Positions 33,975 to 42,869 of a stretch of 51,363 nt of DNA are shown here, one piece after another. Origin of the DNA: an uncultured Anaerolineales bacterium (GTDB lineage: Bacteria; Chloroflexota; Anaerolineae; Aggregatilineales; Aggregatilineaceae); assembly GCA_937135955.1 (NCBI GenBank), contig CAKZOB010000009.1, positions 1 to 51,363 of the forward strand, given 5' to 3'. Positions within the stretch are counted from its first letter, which is position 1, and every line of letters starts with the position of its first letter. A program made the position numbers and the translations under genes. Under the pieces are notes generated by a model. The model was not told the DNA's origin. It did no database searches and was given only the letters and a program-made list of their open reading frames with translations.

Positions 33975-36107
33975 TCACGCCTGACTGCGCAGTTGATTCT
34001 GTTCCACCCGCGCCCGCGCGTCAACAGCCCACGCGCCCCCTCCCTCTGGCATGACCATCAGCGGGTTGATCTCCACTTCGGCCAGCGCGGGATGATCGGC
34101 GGCGAGCTGCGCCAGCCGCACGATGGTATCAATGACGGCGGCACGGTCGGCGGGCGGCGCGCCGCGAAAGCCCGTCAACAGTTTGCCCGCACCGGTGCGG
34201 TCGAGCATGGCTTCGGCCTGCGCAGGTGTCACGGGCACCAGCTCGAACGTCACGTCGCGCATCAGTTCGACCAGCACGCCGCCCACACCAACCATCACCA
34301 GCGGGCCGAACTGCGCATCGCGCACCATCCCCACAATCAGATCAACGCCGGGGGGGATCATCTTTTGCACCCACGCACCGCTGATGGCTTCGTCTGGCAC
34401 GCCGTGCGCGCGGGCGCGGGCCATCATCTGCCCGAAGGCGGCACGCACTGCGTCCGCGTCGCCGAGATCGAGCGCCACGCCGCCTACCTCGCTCTTGTGC
34501 ACCACCCCGCTGGCGGCCAGCTTCAGGGCGACTGGATAGCCCACTTCCCCGGCCAGGGCGACGGCAACGTCGGGGCTGGTCGCCAGACCCGCGCCCGGCG
34601 TGCGGATGCCATAGGCCCGCAGCAATTGTTCCGCCGACTCCGGCGGTAACCAGCCGTCGTCCGGCGCGGTCGCCAGGATAGCCCGCGCCGCATCCTGATC
34701 GCGCCCCGACGGTCGCAGCGGATCATCTCGCTGATCGTTGATGGCGTCGAGCCACTGCTTGCGCCGCCACATAGCCGCCAGGGTGCTGCCCACGCGCTCC
34801 GGAAAGGCGAAGTTGGGCACGCGCCGACGGTGCAGCACCGCCGTCGCATCGCTGACCGACGCCAATCCCATGATCACCGCCAGGATGGGCTTGCCGCGCC
34901 CGGTGAATTCGCCGATCACTTCGGCCAGGCTGAGCGGCGCGAACCAATCTTGCGGCGCAGTGATGGCCACCACTGCGTCCACGGTCGGGTCGCTCAGCAG
35001 CGCGTCCAGGCACAGGGCATACGTCCCTGGCCCCGGCCCGGCCAGGATATCTACCGGATTCTGTACGCTGGCCGCTGCCGGAACACGTTTGCGGATGAAG
35101 GCCTTGGTCTCGTCGGTGAGGGGGGCAAGCCGCATTCCGGCGGCTTCCAGTGCATCTACGGCCAGAATGCCCGGCCCGCCGGAGTTGGTGAGGATGGCGA
35201 CGCGGTTGCCGCGCGGGAGCGGTTGCCAGGCCATGGCCCGCCCCCAGTCGAACAGCTCCTCCATGGTGCTGGCACGCAGCACGCCCGCCCGCCGGAAAGC
35301 CGCTTCGTAGGCTTCCGCCCGCCCAGCCAGCGCGCCCGTATGACTGGCAACCGCCCTGGCCCCGCCTTCGCCGCGCCCGGCCTTCAGGGTAATGACTGGA
35401 ATGCGCCGCGCCACCTCTGCCGCGGCAGCCACGAAAGCCGGGCCATTGGAGACGCCCTCGATATAGGCGGTGATCACGCGCGTCTGCTCGTCGCGCCCGA
35501 TGGCGGTGAGCATTTCCGCCTCGTTGATGTCGGCCTGATTGCCTAGGCTCACCAGGCGGCTGAAACCCACGCCCGCCCCGCGCGCCCAGTCAATCACCGC
35601 GGCGCACACCGCGCCCGACTGCGACAGAAAGGCGATGTCGCCGGGGGGCGGCGTGCCCTTGACGAAGGTGGTGTTGAGCGGCGTATGCGTGTCTATGCTG
35701 CCGATGCCGTTCGGCCCCAGCAGGCGAATGCCATACCGACGGCAAATGCGCACGACTTCGCCCTCGCGCGCCGCACCTTCTGGCCCCACCTCCCGAAAGC
35801 CGCCGCTGATGACAATGGCCGCCTTGATCCCACGCTGACCGCATAGCTCCAGTTCGGCAGCGACGAGCGGGGCAGGGACGACCAGGACGGCCAGGTCGAG
35901 CGGATCGGGAGCATCCAGCACGCTGGGGTAGGCGCGCAGGTTGTAAATCTCGGTGGCCTGCGGGTTGATGGGGTAGATCGGGCCGGTGTAGCCATAGTCC
36001 ACCAGGTTGCGCACCACGCCGTGACCTAGCTTCTGCGGGTCGCGCGAGGCACCAATGACGGCCACGCCGTGCGGTCGAAAGAAAACATCCAGATTAGTTG
36101 AGGGCAT
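33975..36107 (-). CDS. ADP-forming acyl-CoA (acetyl-CoA) synthetase, alpha-beta fusion
   Basis: Interconverts an acyl-CoA with the free acid and ATP, typically for energy gain from acyl-CoA. The 710 residues start with the CoA-binding domain (VAVIGASRDPQKLGHGVVRN), then the succinyl-CoA-ligase-like domains with AFLSQSGAVCAA. The phosphorylated histidine is in VASHTGALAG near residue 255. A C-terminal ATP-grasp domain begins about residue 470 (EQLLRAYGIRTPG...HKSEVGGVAL). This is the single-chain form with alpha before beta. TGGAGA lies 8 nt before the ATG. Substrate range cannot be read from the sequence. Confidence 0.92.
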   Translation of the reverse strand: MPSTNLDVFFRPHGVAVIGASRDPQKLGHGVVRNLVDYGYTGPIYPINPQATEIYNLRAYPSVLDAPDPLDLAVLVVPAPLVAAELELCGQRGIKAAIVISGGFREVGPEGAAREGEVVRICRRYGIRLLGPNGIGSIDTHTPLNTTFVKGTPPPGDIAFLSQSGAVCAAVIDWARGAGVGFSRLVSLGNQADINEAEMLTAIGRDEQTRVITAYIEGVSNGPAFVAAAAEVARRIPVITLKAGRGEGGARAVASHTGALAGRAEAYEAAFRRAGVLRASTMEELFDWGRAMAWQPLPRGNRVAILTNSGGPGILAVDALEAAGMRLAPLTDETKAFIRKRVPAAASVQNPVDILAGPGPGTYALCLDALLSDPTVDAVVAITAPQDWFAPLSLAEVIGEFTGRGKPILAVIMGLASVSDATAVLHRRRVPNFAFPERVGSTLAAMWRRKQWLDAINDQRDDPLRPSGRDQDAARAILATAPDDGWLPPESAEQLLRAYGIRTPGAGLATSPDVAVALAGEVGYPVALKLAASGVVHKSEVGGVALDLGDADAVRAAFGQMMARARAHGVPDEAISGAWVQKMIPPGVDLIVGMVRDAQFGPLVMVGVGGVLVELMRDVTFELVPVTPAQAEAMLDRTGAGKLLTGFRGAPPADRAAVIDTIVRLAQLAADHPALAEVEINPLMVMPEGGGAWAVDARARVEQNQLRSQA

Positions 36108-36283
36108 TCAAAAGTCTCCATTTTGTGCCTGGGAGTAGAGAGTGGGGAGTAGGCAATAGAAGGGCCGGATGCGGGCTAAGGTTGTCAGCGCCCCGCTTGA
36201 CGTGGAGGCATTGACCTCACCCACGTTTTGCACACACCCGAAGTGACAGAACCGGAGAGGCGTTCTCATTCCCTATTTTCCAC

Positions 36284-37840
36284 TCACTCCCACTCAATCG
36301 TCGCGGGCGGTTTGCTGGTGATGTCGTACAGCACGCGGTTGACGCCCTTCACCTCGTTGACGATACGGTTGCTCACCCGTGCCAGCAAGTCGGGATCGAG
36401 CCGCGCCCAGTCGGCGGTCATAAAGTCGCTGGTGGTAACCGCGCGCAGGACGATCACCTCGTCGTAGGTGCGGTTGTCGCCCATTACGCCCACGCTGCGC
36501 ACCGGCAACAGCACGGCGAACGCCTGCGCCGTGCCCTCGCGCAGCAGACCCGCCGCCGCCAGCTCGCTGAGGAAAATATGATCGGCGGCGCGCAGAATCT
36601 CCAGCCGTTCCCAAGTGATCTCGCCTACGCAGCGCACGCCCAGGCCCGGCCCAGGGAACGGCTGCCGCCAGATGATCTCGTCGGGGATGCCCAGGCGCAC
36701 ACCTACCTGGCGCACCTCGTCCTTGAACAAATCGCGCAATGGCTCGACCAGCCGGTCGCGCAGGCGCTCCGGCAACCCGCCAACGTTATGATGCGACTTG
36801 ATGCGCCGCGCCCCAGGCCGCCCCGTGCCTGCGCTCTCGATCACATCCGGGTAGATTGTGCCCTGCGCCAGCCAGTCGAGTTGTCCCAGTTTGGCCGCCT
36901 CGCGCTCGAAGACGGCAGCGAACGTCCGCCCGATGATCTGCCGTTTCTGTTCTGGTTCGGTCACGCCCGCTAGTGCGTCGAGGAATTCCTCGGTAGCGTC
37001 TACGGCGACCAGGTTTTTCCAGCCCAGCCGCTGCCCCAGCGCGAGCACCTGTTCCGGCTCGCCCAGGCGCAACATGCCCGTGTTGACGAAGACAGGCACC
37101 AGTTGTTCGCCGACAGCACGATGGATCAGCTCGCCGGCCACAGACGAGTCCACACCGCCGCTCATGCCGAGCAACACACGCCCGTTGCCCACCTGCGCGC
37201 GGATGGCAGCGACAGTCGTCTCGATGAAATTCTCCGGCGTCCAGTCAGTAGACGCGCCGCAGACGCCGACCACGAAATTGCGCAGCATCGCCTTGCCAGA
37301 GGTTGTGTGCTGCACTTCGGGGTGAAACTGCACGCCCCACAGGCGACGCTGTAGATCGGCCATGGCCGCATAAGGGGCGTTATCGCTGGCGGCCAGGGCG
37401 ACGAACCCTTCCGGCGGGCGTTCGATGCGATCGCCGTGACTCATCCACACTGTCTGCGCCTGATCCAGGTCGTCGAACAGGCCGCCTGCCCGCTGCACCC
37501 GGACGGTGGCCATGCCGTACTCGCGTTGCGCGGCTCCGGCTACCCTTCCTCCCAGCCGGTGCGTCAGCAGTTGCATCCCGTAGCAGATGCCCAGCACGGG
37601 CACGTTGCTGCTCAGCACCCAGTCGGGCAAGTCGGGCGCGTCCGGCTCGTAGACACTGGCCGGCCCACCGGACAGAATAATGCCCCGGAAGTGCGGGGCG
37701 GCAGCCTGTGCCTGTTCGAGGGTGGCCGAGTAGGGGATCAGCGCGGCATAGACGCCCAGTTCGCGCACGCGCCGCGCGATGAGCTGCGCTGTCTGCGAGC
37801 CGTAATCGAGGATGACAATGCCGCCGTCTTTGAGCGTCAT
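36284..37840 (-). CDS. guaA: GMP synthase (glutamine-hydrolysing)
   Basis: Makes GMP from XMP, ATP and glutamine. The 518 residues contain the class I glutamine amidotransferase domain (catalytic Cys in GICYGMQLL; His and Glu in [11 protein letters not shown]). The ATP-pyrophosphatase domain has MSGGVDSSV, and a C-terminal dimerisation domain ends [18 protein letters not shown]. Start ATG 37840 lies 4 bp after the xpt stop; the ribosome-binding site GTGGAGAT is inside the end of xpt, implying coupling. No purine riboswitch is visible upstream of the pair. Confidence 0.97.
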   Translation of the reverse strand: MTLKDGGIVILDYGSQTAQLIARRVRELGVYAALIPYSATLEQAQAAAPHFRGIILSGGPASVYEPDAPDLPDWVLSSNVPVLGICYGMQLLTHRLGGRVAGAAQREYGMATVRVQRAGGLFDDLDQAQTVWMSHGDRIERPPEGFVALAASDNAPYAAMADLQRRLWGVQFHPEVQHTTSGKAMLRNFVVGVCGASTDWTPENFIETTVAAIRAQVGNGRVLLGMSGGVDSSVAGELIHRAVGEQLVPVFVNTGMLRLGEPEQVLALGQRLGWKNLVAVDATEEFLDALAGVTEPEQKRQIIGRTFAAVFEREAAKLGQLDWLAQGTIYPDVIESAGTGRPGARRIKSHHNVGGLPERLRDRLVEPLRDLFKDEVRQVGVRLGIPDEIIWRQPFPGPGLGVRCVGEITWERLEILRAADHIFLSELAAAGLLREGTAQAFAVLLPVRSVGVMGDNRTYDEVIVLRAVTTSDFMTADWARLDPDLLARVSNRIVNEVKGVNRVLYDITSKPPATIEWE

Positions 37841-37844
37841 CGGC

Positions 37845-38444
37845 TCAAATCTCCACGCCGCGCGGCGGGTCGTCGGCGAAGGCGATGTGATGCTCGTCCA
37901 TGTGCGTGATTGTCACCAACGCCTCAACCGGCACGCCATATTTCTTCTCCAGTGTGGCCCGCCCACCCTCGAACGCCTTCTCGACGATGGCGACGATGCC
38001 CACCAGCGTACAGCGTGCCTCCTGCACCATCCGCGCCAGGGCGAACAGCGTCTTGCCAGAAGCCAGGAAGTCGTCCACGATGAGCACACGTTCGCCAGGG
38101 GGCAGGTACTCCGCCGCCACCATCAGGTTGATCTCGCCACCTTTGGTATGGCTGGGCGCGGTTTCCAGGAAGATCGGGCCGTACATGGTCACCGGCTTGT
38201 GCTTGCGCGCGTAGACCACCGGCACATCGAGCGCCAACGCCGCCATCAGCGCCGGGGCAATGCCGGAGACTTCGGCGGTGAGCACGCGCGTGGGGTGCAG
38301 ATGTTCAAACCGCCGCGCGATTTCTTCGCCCATCGCTTTGATCAGCTTGGGGTCCATCTGATGGTTGAGAATCCCGTCAATTTTGAGGATGCCGTCGCCG
38401 AGATATCTGCCCTCGGCACGGATCAGGTCTTTGAGCACCTGCAT
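37845..38444 (-). CDS. xpt: Xanthine phosphoribosyltransferase
   Basis: Salvages xanthine to XMP, the substrate of the next gene, guaA. The 199 residues follow the Bacillus-type Xpt pattern: [45 protein letters not shown], and the PRPP loop [20 protein letters not shown] stands about 8 nt before ATG 38444. With guaA it forms a two-gene route from xanthine to GMP. Adenine phosphoribosyltransferase is less likely because of the N-terminal and KHKP motifs. Confidence 0.93.
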   Translation of the reverse strand: MQVLKDLIRAEGRYLGDGILKIDGILNHQMDPKLIKAMGEEIARRFEHLHPTRVLTAEVSGIAPALMAALALDVPVVYARKHKPVTMYGPIFLETAPSHTKGGEINLMVAAEYLPPGERVLIVDDFLASGKTLFALARMVQEARCTLVGIVAIVEKAFEGGRATLEKKYGVPVEALVTITHMDEHHIAFADDPPRGVEI

Positions 38445-38642
38445 GGCTGTACTTTCTCCTGGCGCACGACTGAATCGGGTCTGTGCCAGCCCATTGTACC
38501 AGCGAACTGTCCGGCGGGGTTAGGCGTAGTGCACAGATCGGGGCCTGAGCTTCTGGCGGGATTCTTACGCACTTCTGACACTAGTTGATCTACAATAGCG
38601 TCTGGAAAAACGCGAGTGGTGGTGCCTGAGGAGGGACTGAGG

Positions 38643-38873
38643 ATGCCGCTGTATGAGTATCACTGCACGGAATGTGGTATCCGTTTCGAGCGCCAGCAGC
38701 ACTTCAGTGACGCGCCCATCTCAACCTGCCCAGAATGTGGCGGAGAGGTACGCCGCTTGATCGGGCCAGTGGGGGTGATCTTCAAAGGATCGGGCTTCTA
38801 CGTCAACGACAGCCGTAAGAAGGGCGGCGATAGCAAGTCGAACGGCAATTCCTCCTCCGTTGAGGCGGACTGA
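38643..38873 (+). CDS. FmdB-family zinc-ribbon protein
   Basis: From ATG 38643 (GAGG just upstream) a 76-residue protein begins MPLYEYHCTECGIRFERQQ. CxxC pairs at about residues 8-11 and 29-32 (CPECGGEVRRLIG) form the putative regulatory zinc ribbon, with the conserved FKGSGFYVNDSRKK end and a Ser/Asn-rich tail. The family is widespread and small; a regulatory role is proposed but not proved. A terminator follows at 38907-38939. Confidence 0.9.
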   Translation: MPLYEYHCTECGIRFERQQHFSDAPISTCPECGGEVRRLIGPVGVIFKGSGFYVNDSRKKGGDSKSNGNSSSVEAD

Positions 38874-38906
38874 TCGCGCCCTGCCATTTCTTCGCCCTGC
38901 ACACTG

Positions 38907-38939
38907 ACCGGCTCCCGACACAGGGCCGGTTCGTTTTTT
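38907..38939 (+). terminator. Intrinsic terminator after the FmdB-like gene
   Basis: ACCGG-C-TCCC, loop, GGG-CCGGT, then TCGTTTTTT. It lies between two convergent genes and ends the plus-strand transcript. Confidence 0.85.
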
Positions 38940-38945
38940 CTCCGC

Positions 38946-39587
38946 TCAGGCCTCCCCGTTCACCTCACGCTGCAGGCGGGCGAAGAATGCCTGCATAAAA
39001 GCGTGCCGCTCGCGGGCGATGGCGCGACCCGTTTCTGTCTGCATCCGCTCGGCGATGCGCGACAGTTTGTACACAAATTCGTGATGGGGCGTGTGCTCTA
39101 CTCCGCCTCCCGGATAGTCCGGCGGGACTTCGCCCCACAGCTTTTGCCCGGTCATGCCGCCGTAGGCAAAGGCGCGCGCTACACCAATGGCCCCGATGGC
39201 ATCCAGTTTGTCCGCGTCGAAGACGACCTTCGCTTCCAGCGTCTGCGGCGCGACCGTGCCGCGAAACCGGTGCGCCGCGATGGCATGGATCACTGCCTCG
39301 ACAAAGGCGGGCGTGGGGAGAGGATCGAGGCGGGCCAGGATTTCGCGCGCCCGTTCGGCAGATTGTTGGGCATGGTCGGCGGTCTCGGCGTTGTGCACGT
39401 GCGCCAGATGATCCTCGTCTGCCCGGCCAATGTCGTGCAGCAACACCGCCGTTTCCACGACGGCCATGTCTGCGCCTTCCGCCTGACCAATGCGCCGGGC
39501 TAGCGCCAGTACGCGCAACACATGCTCGAAGTCGTGCACAGGATCGCTGTCGTCGTAGAGCGAGCGGGCCAGTTCCAGGCTGATCAT
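38946..39587 (-). CDS. HD-domain phosphohydrolase
   Basis: From ATG 39587 (GGAGGT 6-8 nt upstream) the 213-residue protein shows the HD pattern: HDFEHVLRVL (first His), LLHDIGRADEDH (H-D pair) and FDADKLDAIGAIGVARA (final Asp). It resembles the YedJ/uncharacterised metal-dependent phosphohydrolases acting on nucleotides or phosphate esters. The in-frame extension to 39623 has no own site. It follows the tRNA-Ser gene. Confidence 0.87.
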   Translation of the reverse strand: MISLELARSLYDDSDPVHDFEHVLRVLALARRIGQAEGADMAVVETAVLLHDIGRADEDHLAHVHNAETADHAQQSAERAREILARLDPLPTPAFVEAVIHAIAAHRFRGTVAPQTLEAKVVFDADKLDAIGAIGVARAFAYGGMTGQKLWGEVPPDYPGGGVEHTPHHEFVYKLSRIAERMQTETGRAIARERHAFMQAFFARLQREVNGEA

Positions 39588-39657
39588 GCTCGTTACCTCC
39601 CGTAAATAGAACGGCAGGCGCATCGAGAAGCACCTGCCGCACAGCTTGAGAGCAAGG

Positions 39658-39747
39658 CGGAGAGGGTGGGATTTGAACCCACGGGGCGGAATTACCGCCC
39701 ACGCGCTCTCCAGGCGCGCGCATTAGGCCAGACTATGCTACCTCTCC
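39658..39747 (-). tRNA. tRNA-Ser (GGA anticodon)
   Basis: On the minus strand the acceptor stem pairs GGAGAGG (39747-39741) with CCTCTCC (39665-39659); the discriminator is G. The anticodon loop CTGGAGA carries GGA, flanked by a 5-bp C/G stem. A long variable arm (TGGGCGGTAATTCCGCCC) is typical of serine tRNAs. The T loop is GGTTCAAATCC. CCA is not encoded. Length 90 nt. Confidence 0.96.
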
Positions 39748-39796
39748 GTAAGGGATATTCACCTGGCAGGAATTATAGCGGCGGGCCGTGTGAGGG

Positions 39797-40564
39797 TCAA
39801 TACACAGCCGCGCCGGTCGCCTGGCAGCGAATAGGACGGGCGGGCCTGTCTGCGATGTTGAGCGGCATCCCGAAATAGGGCGAAGGATCGAGCGTATTGC
39901 TCAGACGCGCCTCGTTCTTGAAAGAGCCATCCGGCTCGCTGAGGACGATGCTCACATGCACATGCATCCCCACTGGAGCCAGGGCTTTGCCGCTGTATTC
40001 GCCCTGGTAGCCCAACAGCGTGCCCTGGGCCACCCATACTTCGCGCGTCCCCGGCGGGAAGGCGTCGGCTACGTAGGAGGTGTTGCCGTCGCGCGAGGCC
40101 ATATGCGTGTAGTAGGTCCAGATGGTGCGTCCCGGCTGTAGCGGATCGTCGTGCCGGATGATGACGGACGCCTTCCACGTCGGCAGGCGCGTCAGCCAGC
40201 CATCATAGGCCGCGTAGACGGGCACTGTGCCTGGTTCTCCGTCGCCGAAGATGTCAATGCCCGTGTGACGGCGCAAGACATTGTAGGGAAAGGCCGTGTC
40301 GCGCCACAGCAACCCGATTAATCCGCTGGACGGCAACAGGAACGGCGCGCCCGGACAGGGCGTGCGCTGCATAGTAGTCAGGGTAGGGCGGCTCGACGAG
40401 TCGCTGAACCAGCGTTGAATCGCCCGCGCGCTGTTGCTCTGCAATTGACTGTAGAGCGTCAGGGCGACAAACCCTCCGGCGGCTGCTCCGGCCAGGCTCA
40501 GCACGGCCAGCAGGACCTGTTGCCAGCGAGCCAGACGACGGTAACAGCGAAGGGCGGCGCGCAT
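39797..40564 (-). CDS. M23-family (LytM-like) metallopeptidase, membrane-anchored
   Basis: The 255 residues have an N-terminal anchor (VLLAVLSLAGAAAGGFVALTLY) and an extracytoplasmic LytM domain with the zinc motif HTGIDIFG, the central YAAYDGWLTRLP strand and the final GMHVHVSI (HxH). Such enzymes cut peptidoglycan crossbridges. No Shine-Dalgarno is evident. It lies 22 bp after a glutaredoxin gene and near an amidase gene on the same strand, suggesting a cell-wall turnover group. Confidence 0.85.
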   Translation of the reverse strand: MRAALRCYRRLARWQQVLLAVLSLAGAAAGGFVALTLYSQLQSNSARAIQRWFSDSSSRPTLTTMQRTPCPGAPFLLPSSGLIGLLWRDTAFPYNVLRRHTGIDIFGDGEPGTVPVYAAYDGWLTRLPTWKASVIIRHDDPLQPGRTIWTYYTHMASRDGNTSYVADAFPPGTREVWVAQGTLLGYQGEYSGKALAPVGMHVHVSIVLSEPDGSFKNEARLSNTLDPSPYFGMPLNIADRPARPIRCQATGAAVY

Positions 40565-40586
40565 GGAGTGGGCGCAAGATACAGCG

Positions 40587-40913
40587 CTATTCGATGAAAC
40601 CGTGCTTGCGCAGCCAGTTTTCGAAGGTGATCTCGCCCGGTTCAGTGATCATGCTCCCTCGATCCACATTGCGCGGGCTATCAGCGGTCAGGGGGGCGGG
40701 GTCTTGGTAGGGCACGTCTTCGCCGGGGCGCGCCACGATGACCGTCGGCACCGACTTGAAGCCCGTCCAGGCGATGACGCGCTGTTCAGCGACAGGGTCT
40801 TTGTCAATCAGAATCTCGCGATAGGGGATATCCTCGCGCTCCAGTACGCGCTTGACAGCCCGCACATAGGGACAGGGAGTTGCGCGTGAATATATCACCA
40901 GTTCGTATTTCAT
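40587..40913 (-). CDS. Glutaredoxin-like thioredoxin-fold protein
   Basis: From ATG 40913 the 108 residues read MKYELVIYSRATPCPYVRAVK..., a glutaredoxin beta-alpha-beta with a monothiol C-P-Y-V site in place of CPYC. The cis-proline motif follows (GFKSVPTVIV). AGGAGG is 15 nt upstream of this ATG and 3 nt upstream of an in-frame GTG at 40925, so the start is uncertain. The C-terminal half is longer than in classical glutaredoxins. It lies between two cell-wall hydrolase genes. Confidence 0.82.
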   Translation of the reverse strand: MKYELVIYSRATPCPYVRAVKRVLEREDIPYREILIDKDPVAEQRVIAWTGFKSVPTVIVARPGEDVPYQDPAPLTADSPRNVDRGSMITEPGEITFENWLRKHGFIE

Positions 40914-40961
40914 ATTGAGCGACACCTTCCTCCTGGAAACACAGGGATCAGTCGGCCAGCT

Positions 40962-41960
40962 TCACGAGCCGGAAGCCGGTGCTGAGCTATCGGGCAGCAG
41001 AAAACAGCGAATGCCATTGACGATGCCCTGGGCGATCAGGTCTTGCTGTTGGGTCAGAAAAGCGCGATCGTTGCGCATGAAACCGATCTCGATGATTGCT
41101 GTGGGCGTATCTATAGACACTTCCGAGAAGGTGTGATACTCGGTCATGTCGTAGGTCAGGCCGTAGTGCTGCGGCAGACCGGTCGTCGCCGCATATTGAC
41201 TGATCAGGCAGGCTAGCAATTTCTCGTCCTGGCCGCGCGTGGTCTGCCGGGCGGAAGCCGACGCCGCATTGAAACCAGTCCCCGCCGGGCCGTAGTCCTG
41301 GCAGTCATTGGTGTGAATGGAGACCAGCACGTCGGCCTGATAACCTTCCAGGCGCGGGTCGAACTCGGTGAGCAAGTCCACCATGTAGCGATCCTGGCTG
41401 AGGATGGTCACCACGCGGCGGGCCACTGCCTCGTTGATCTCCAGTTCGGTCAGGCCGTCGGGACACACTGCGCCGGGGTCTACTTCGAACGAGGGGTCTT
41501 GGGGGCGTCCGCTATGCCCGGCGATGATGCCGATGCGAATCTGATGGGTATCGGTGGGCAGCGGTGACGGCTGAATCTGAATGAAACGCTGCGTGGCCTG
41601 TACCTCGTTGAGGCCAGCGCGGAACTCGTCCGAGAAGAAGTTAGGGCGCGTCCACAGCGAGAAAATGGTCGAAACCAGCACTGCCGCTGCCAGCACAATC
41701 GCCAGGTTGCGCAGTGCGATCCACCAGATGCTCGCCGTCTGATCAGCAGGCCGCGTAGTGGTCCGCCGGCGCGTCACCCGCCGCGCTGTCCTGACGGTGA
41801 GCGTTGCTGCCCCGCCAGCCGTGGGGCTGGACGGGAGGGTTTCAGGGGCGAGCGGCGGCGGCTCGATTGCGCCTGTGTCGAACGACCACACGACGAAGTC
41901 GTCGTCCTCTGCCGGATCGTCGCGCGGATCGTCTATCCAGTTCAGATCGTGGTCGGTCAT
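40962..41960 (-). CDS. N-acetylmuramoyl-L-alanine amidase (Amidase_3), membrane-anchored
   Basis: From ATG 41960 the 332 residues have an acidic then Arg/Thr-rich cytoplasmic tail and one anchor (IALRNLAIVLAAAVLVSTIF, about residues 85-105). An Amidase_3 domain follows with zinc and catalytic residues in IAGHSGR, DGLTELEIN, VSIHTND and TAIIEIGFM. It cleaves the amide between MurNAc and the stem peptide. The longer open frame to 42248 runs into repeat B and is rejected. No strong ribosome-binding site. Probably cotranscribed with the glutaredoxin and M23 genes. Confidence 0.88.
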   Translation of the reverse strand: MTDHDLNWIDDPRDDPAEDDDFVVWSFDTGAIEPPPLAPETLPSSPTAGGAATLTVRTARRVTRRRTTTRPADQTASIWWIALRNLAIVLAAAVLVSTIFSLWTRPNFFSDEFRAGLNEVQATQRFIQIQPSPLPTDTHQIRIGIIAGHSGRPQDPSFEVDPGAVCPDGLTELEINEAVARRVVTILSQDRYMVDLLTEFDPRLEGYQADVLVSIHTNDCQDYGPAGTGFNAASASARQTTRGQDEKLLACLISQYAATTGLPQHYGLTYDMTEYHTFSEVSIDTPTAIIEIGFMRNDRAFLTQQQDLIAQGIVNGIRCFLLPDSSAPASGS

Positions 41961-42044
41961 CAGGGATGGTTGCTCGCTGTCAGGCCCAATTCTACGGTGA
42001 ATCTTAGCGCACCTGACGCAAAAGGGAAACACCGGCGGGAGACG

Positions 42045-42189
42045 GATGCGTGCAAGATGCGACAGGCCGTTTGTAGCAGTCCGCCGCCCCTCACCCCTAC
42101 ATCTCCTCTCCCTCGCGACTGTGCCGCGGGGCGAGGGGACTGACTGTCTCTCGTGCGCGTGCTCCCTTTCGCCCGCAGCGCGGGAGAAG
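42045..42189. repeat. Dispersed intergenic repeat B, copy 2
   Basis: Inverted relative to 15179-15318 and similar over about 140 bp, with shared GACAGGCC, GCCCCTCACCCCTACATC, CCCTCGCGACTG and GCGGGGCGAGGGGACT blocks. It contains a stem pairing CCCTCGC with GCGAGGG. It lies between the divergent amidase gene and the nuoA promoters, the main content of the 452-bp gap. Confidence 0.8.
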
Positions 42190-42265
42190 GGGCCGGGGGA
42201 TGAGGGCCATCCGCCCGCAGCGAAGTCGCTGACAACCTTTGCTCGCACCCAGGAGGCTGCCCGTT

Positions 42266-42293
42266 TTGTGCTGACAGGCGCGTGTGCTAGAAT
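42266..42293 (+). promoter_or_regulatory. nuoA promoter P1 (upstream)
   Basis: TTGTGC (42266-42271), 16-nt spacer, TAGAAT (42288-42293). Confidence 0.5.
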
Positions 42294-42314
42294 GATGCGG
42301 CGACGCGCCGAAAA

Positions 42315-42343
42315 TTGCCCATCCCCACAGCGGCTGTTATACT
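42315..42343 (+). promoter_or_regulatory. nuoA promoter P2
   Basis: TTGCCC (42315-42320), 17-nt spacer, TATACT (42338-42343). A start near 42350 leaves a 60-nt leader before nuoA. Confidence 0.65.
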
Positions 42344-42412
42344 AATCGGCTGTTGCTCACGGCATGGGGCGCGCGTGCGCCGGGCATCCAGTCTTGCTGG
42401 AGGCGAGCCAGA

Positions 42413-42772
42413 ATGGATTTGAACCAGTGGATTTTTATAGGCCTCTTCTTCGCGCTGGGGTGGACGCTCCCGGCTTTGCCGATCGTCTTGGGTAAACTTC
42501 TCGCTCCCAGGCGTCCTAATCCAACCAAGCTACAGGCTTACGAGTGCGGCGTCGAGATGGTCGGCTCGGCATGGACACAGTTCCGGGCGCAGTACTACAT
42601 CTTCGCCCTGGTCTTCGTGATCTTCGATGTCGAGCTGGTTTTCCTGTTTCCCTGGGCGCTGGCCTATAACCAGTTGGGGCTGTTTGCGCTCTTCGAAATG
42701 GCCGTTTTCATCTTCTTGTTGGTCGTCGCGCTCGTCTATACCTGGCGCAAAGGTGCATTGCGTTGGGCATGA
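42413..42772 (+). CDS. nuoA: NADH-quinone oxidoreductase subunit A
   Basis: Small membrane subunit of complex I. From ATG 42413 (GGAGGC 9 nt upstream) the 119 residues show three membrane segments and the family signatures YECGVE near residue 43 and FDVELVFLFPWA near residues 72-83. A strong terminator follows at 42779-42809, unexpectedly separating it from nuoH. nuoB, normally next, is absent. Confidence 0.95.
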   Translation: MDLNQWIFIGLFFALGWTLPALPIVLGKLLAPRRPNPTKLQAYECGVEMVGSAWTQFRAQYYIFALVFVIFDVELVFLFPWALAYNQLGLFALFEMAVFIFLLVVALVYTWRKGALRWA

Positions 42773-42778
42773 ACAGGA

Positions 42779-42809
42779 GACGGTACGCCAGGGGGCGTAC
42801 CGTCTTTTT
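42779..42809 (+). terminator. Intrinsic terminator between nuoA and nuoH
   Basis: GACGGTACGCC, loop AGGG, GGCGTACCGTC (perfect 11-bp stem), then TTTTT. It is as strong as any terminator in the window and lies 6 bp after the nuoA stop. Confidence 0.9.
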
Positions 42810-42869
42810 GCCGGGCCAGCGCCCCTGGCCTCGGCAGCTATGTGATGAGAGTCGCCGGAGACAACGTCT

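Noticed and set aside
36120-36290. Regulatory element in the gap between guaA and the acyl-CoA synthetase
   Set aside because: It contains only low-complexity GGGAGTAGAGAGTGGGGAG-type and ATTCCCTATTTTCCACTCAC-type runs, similar to a stretch near 10150, with no promoter or terminator that I can support.
38445-38642. Purine riboswitch before xpt-guaA
   Set aside because: The conserved core sequences of the guanine riboswitch are not seen in the minus-strand leader.
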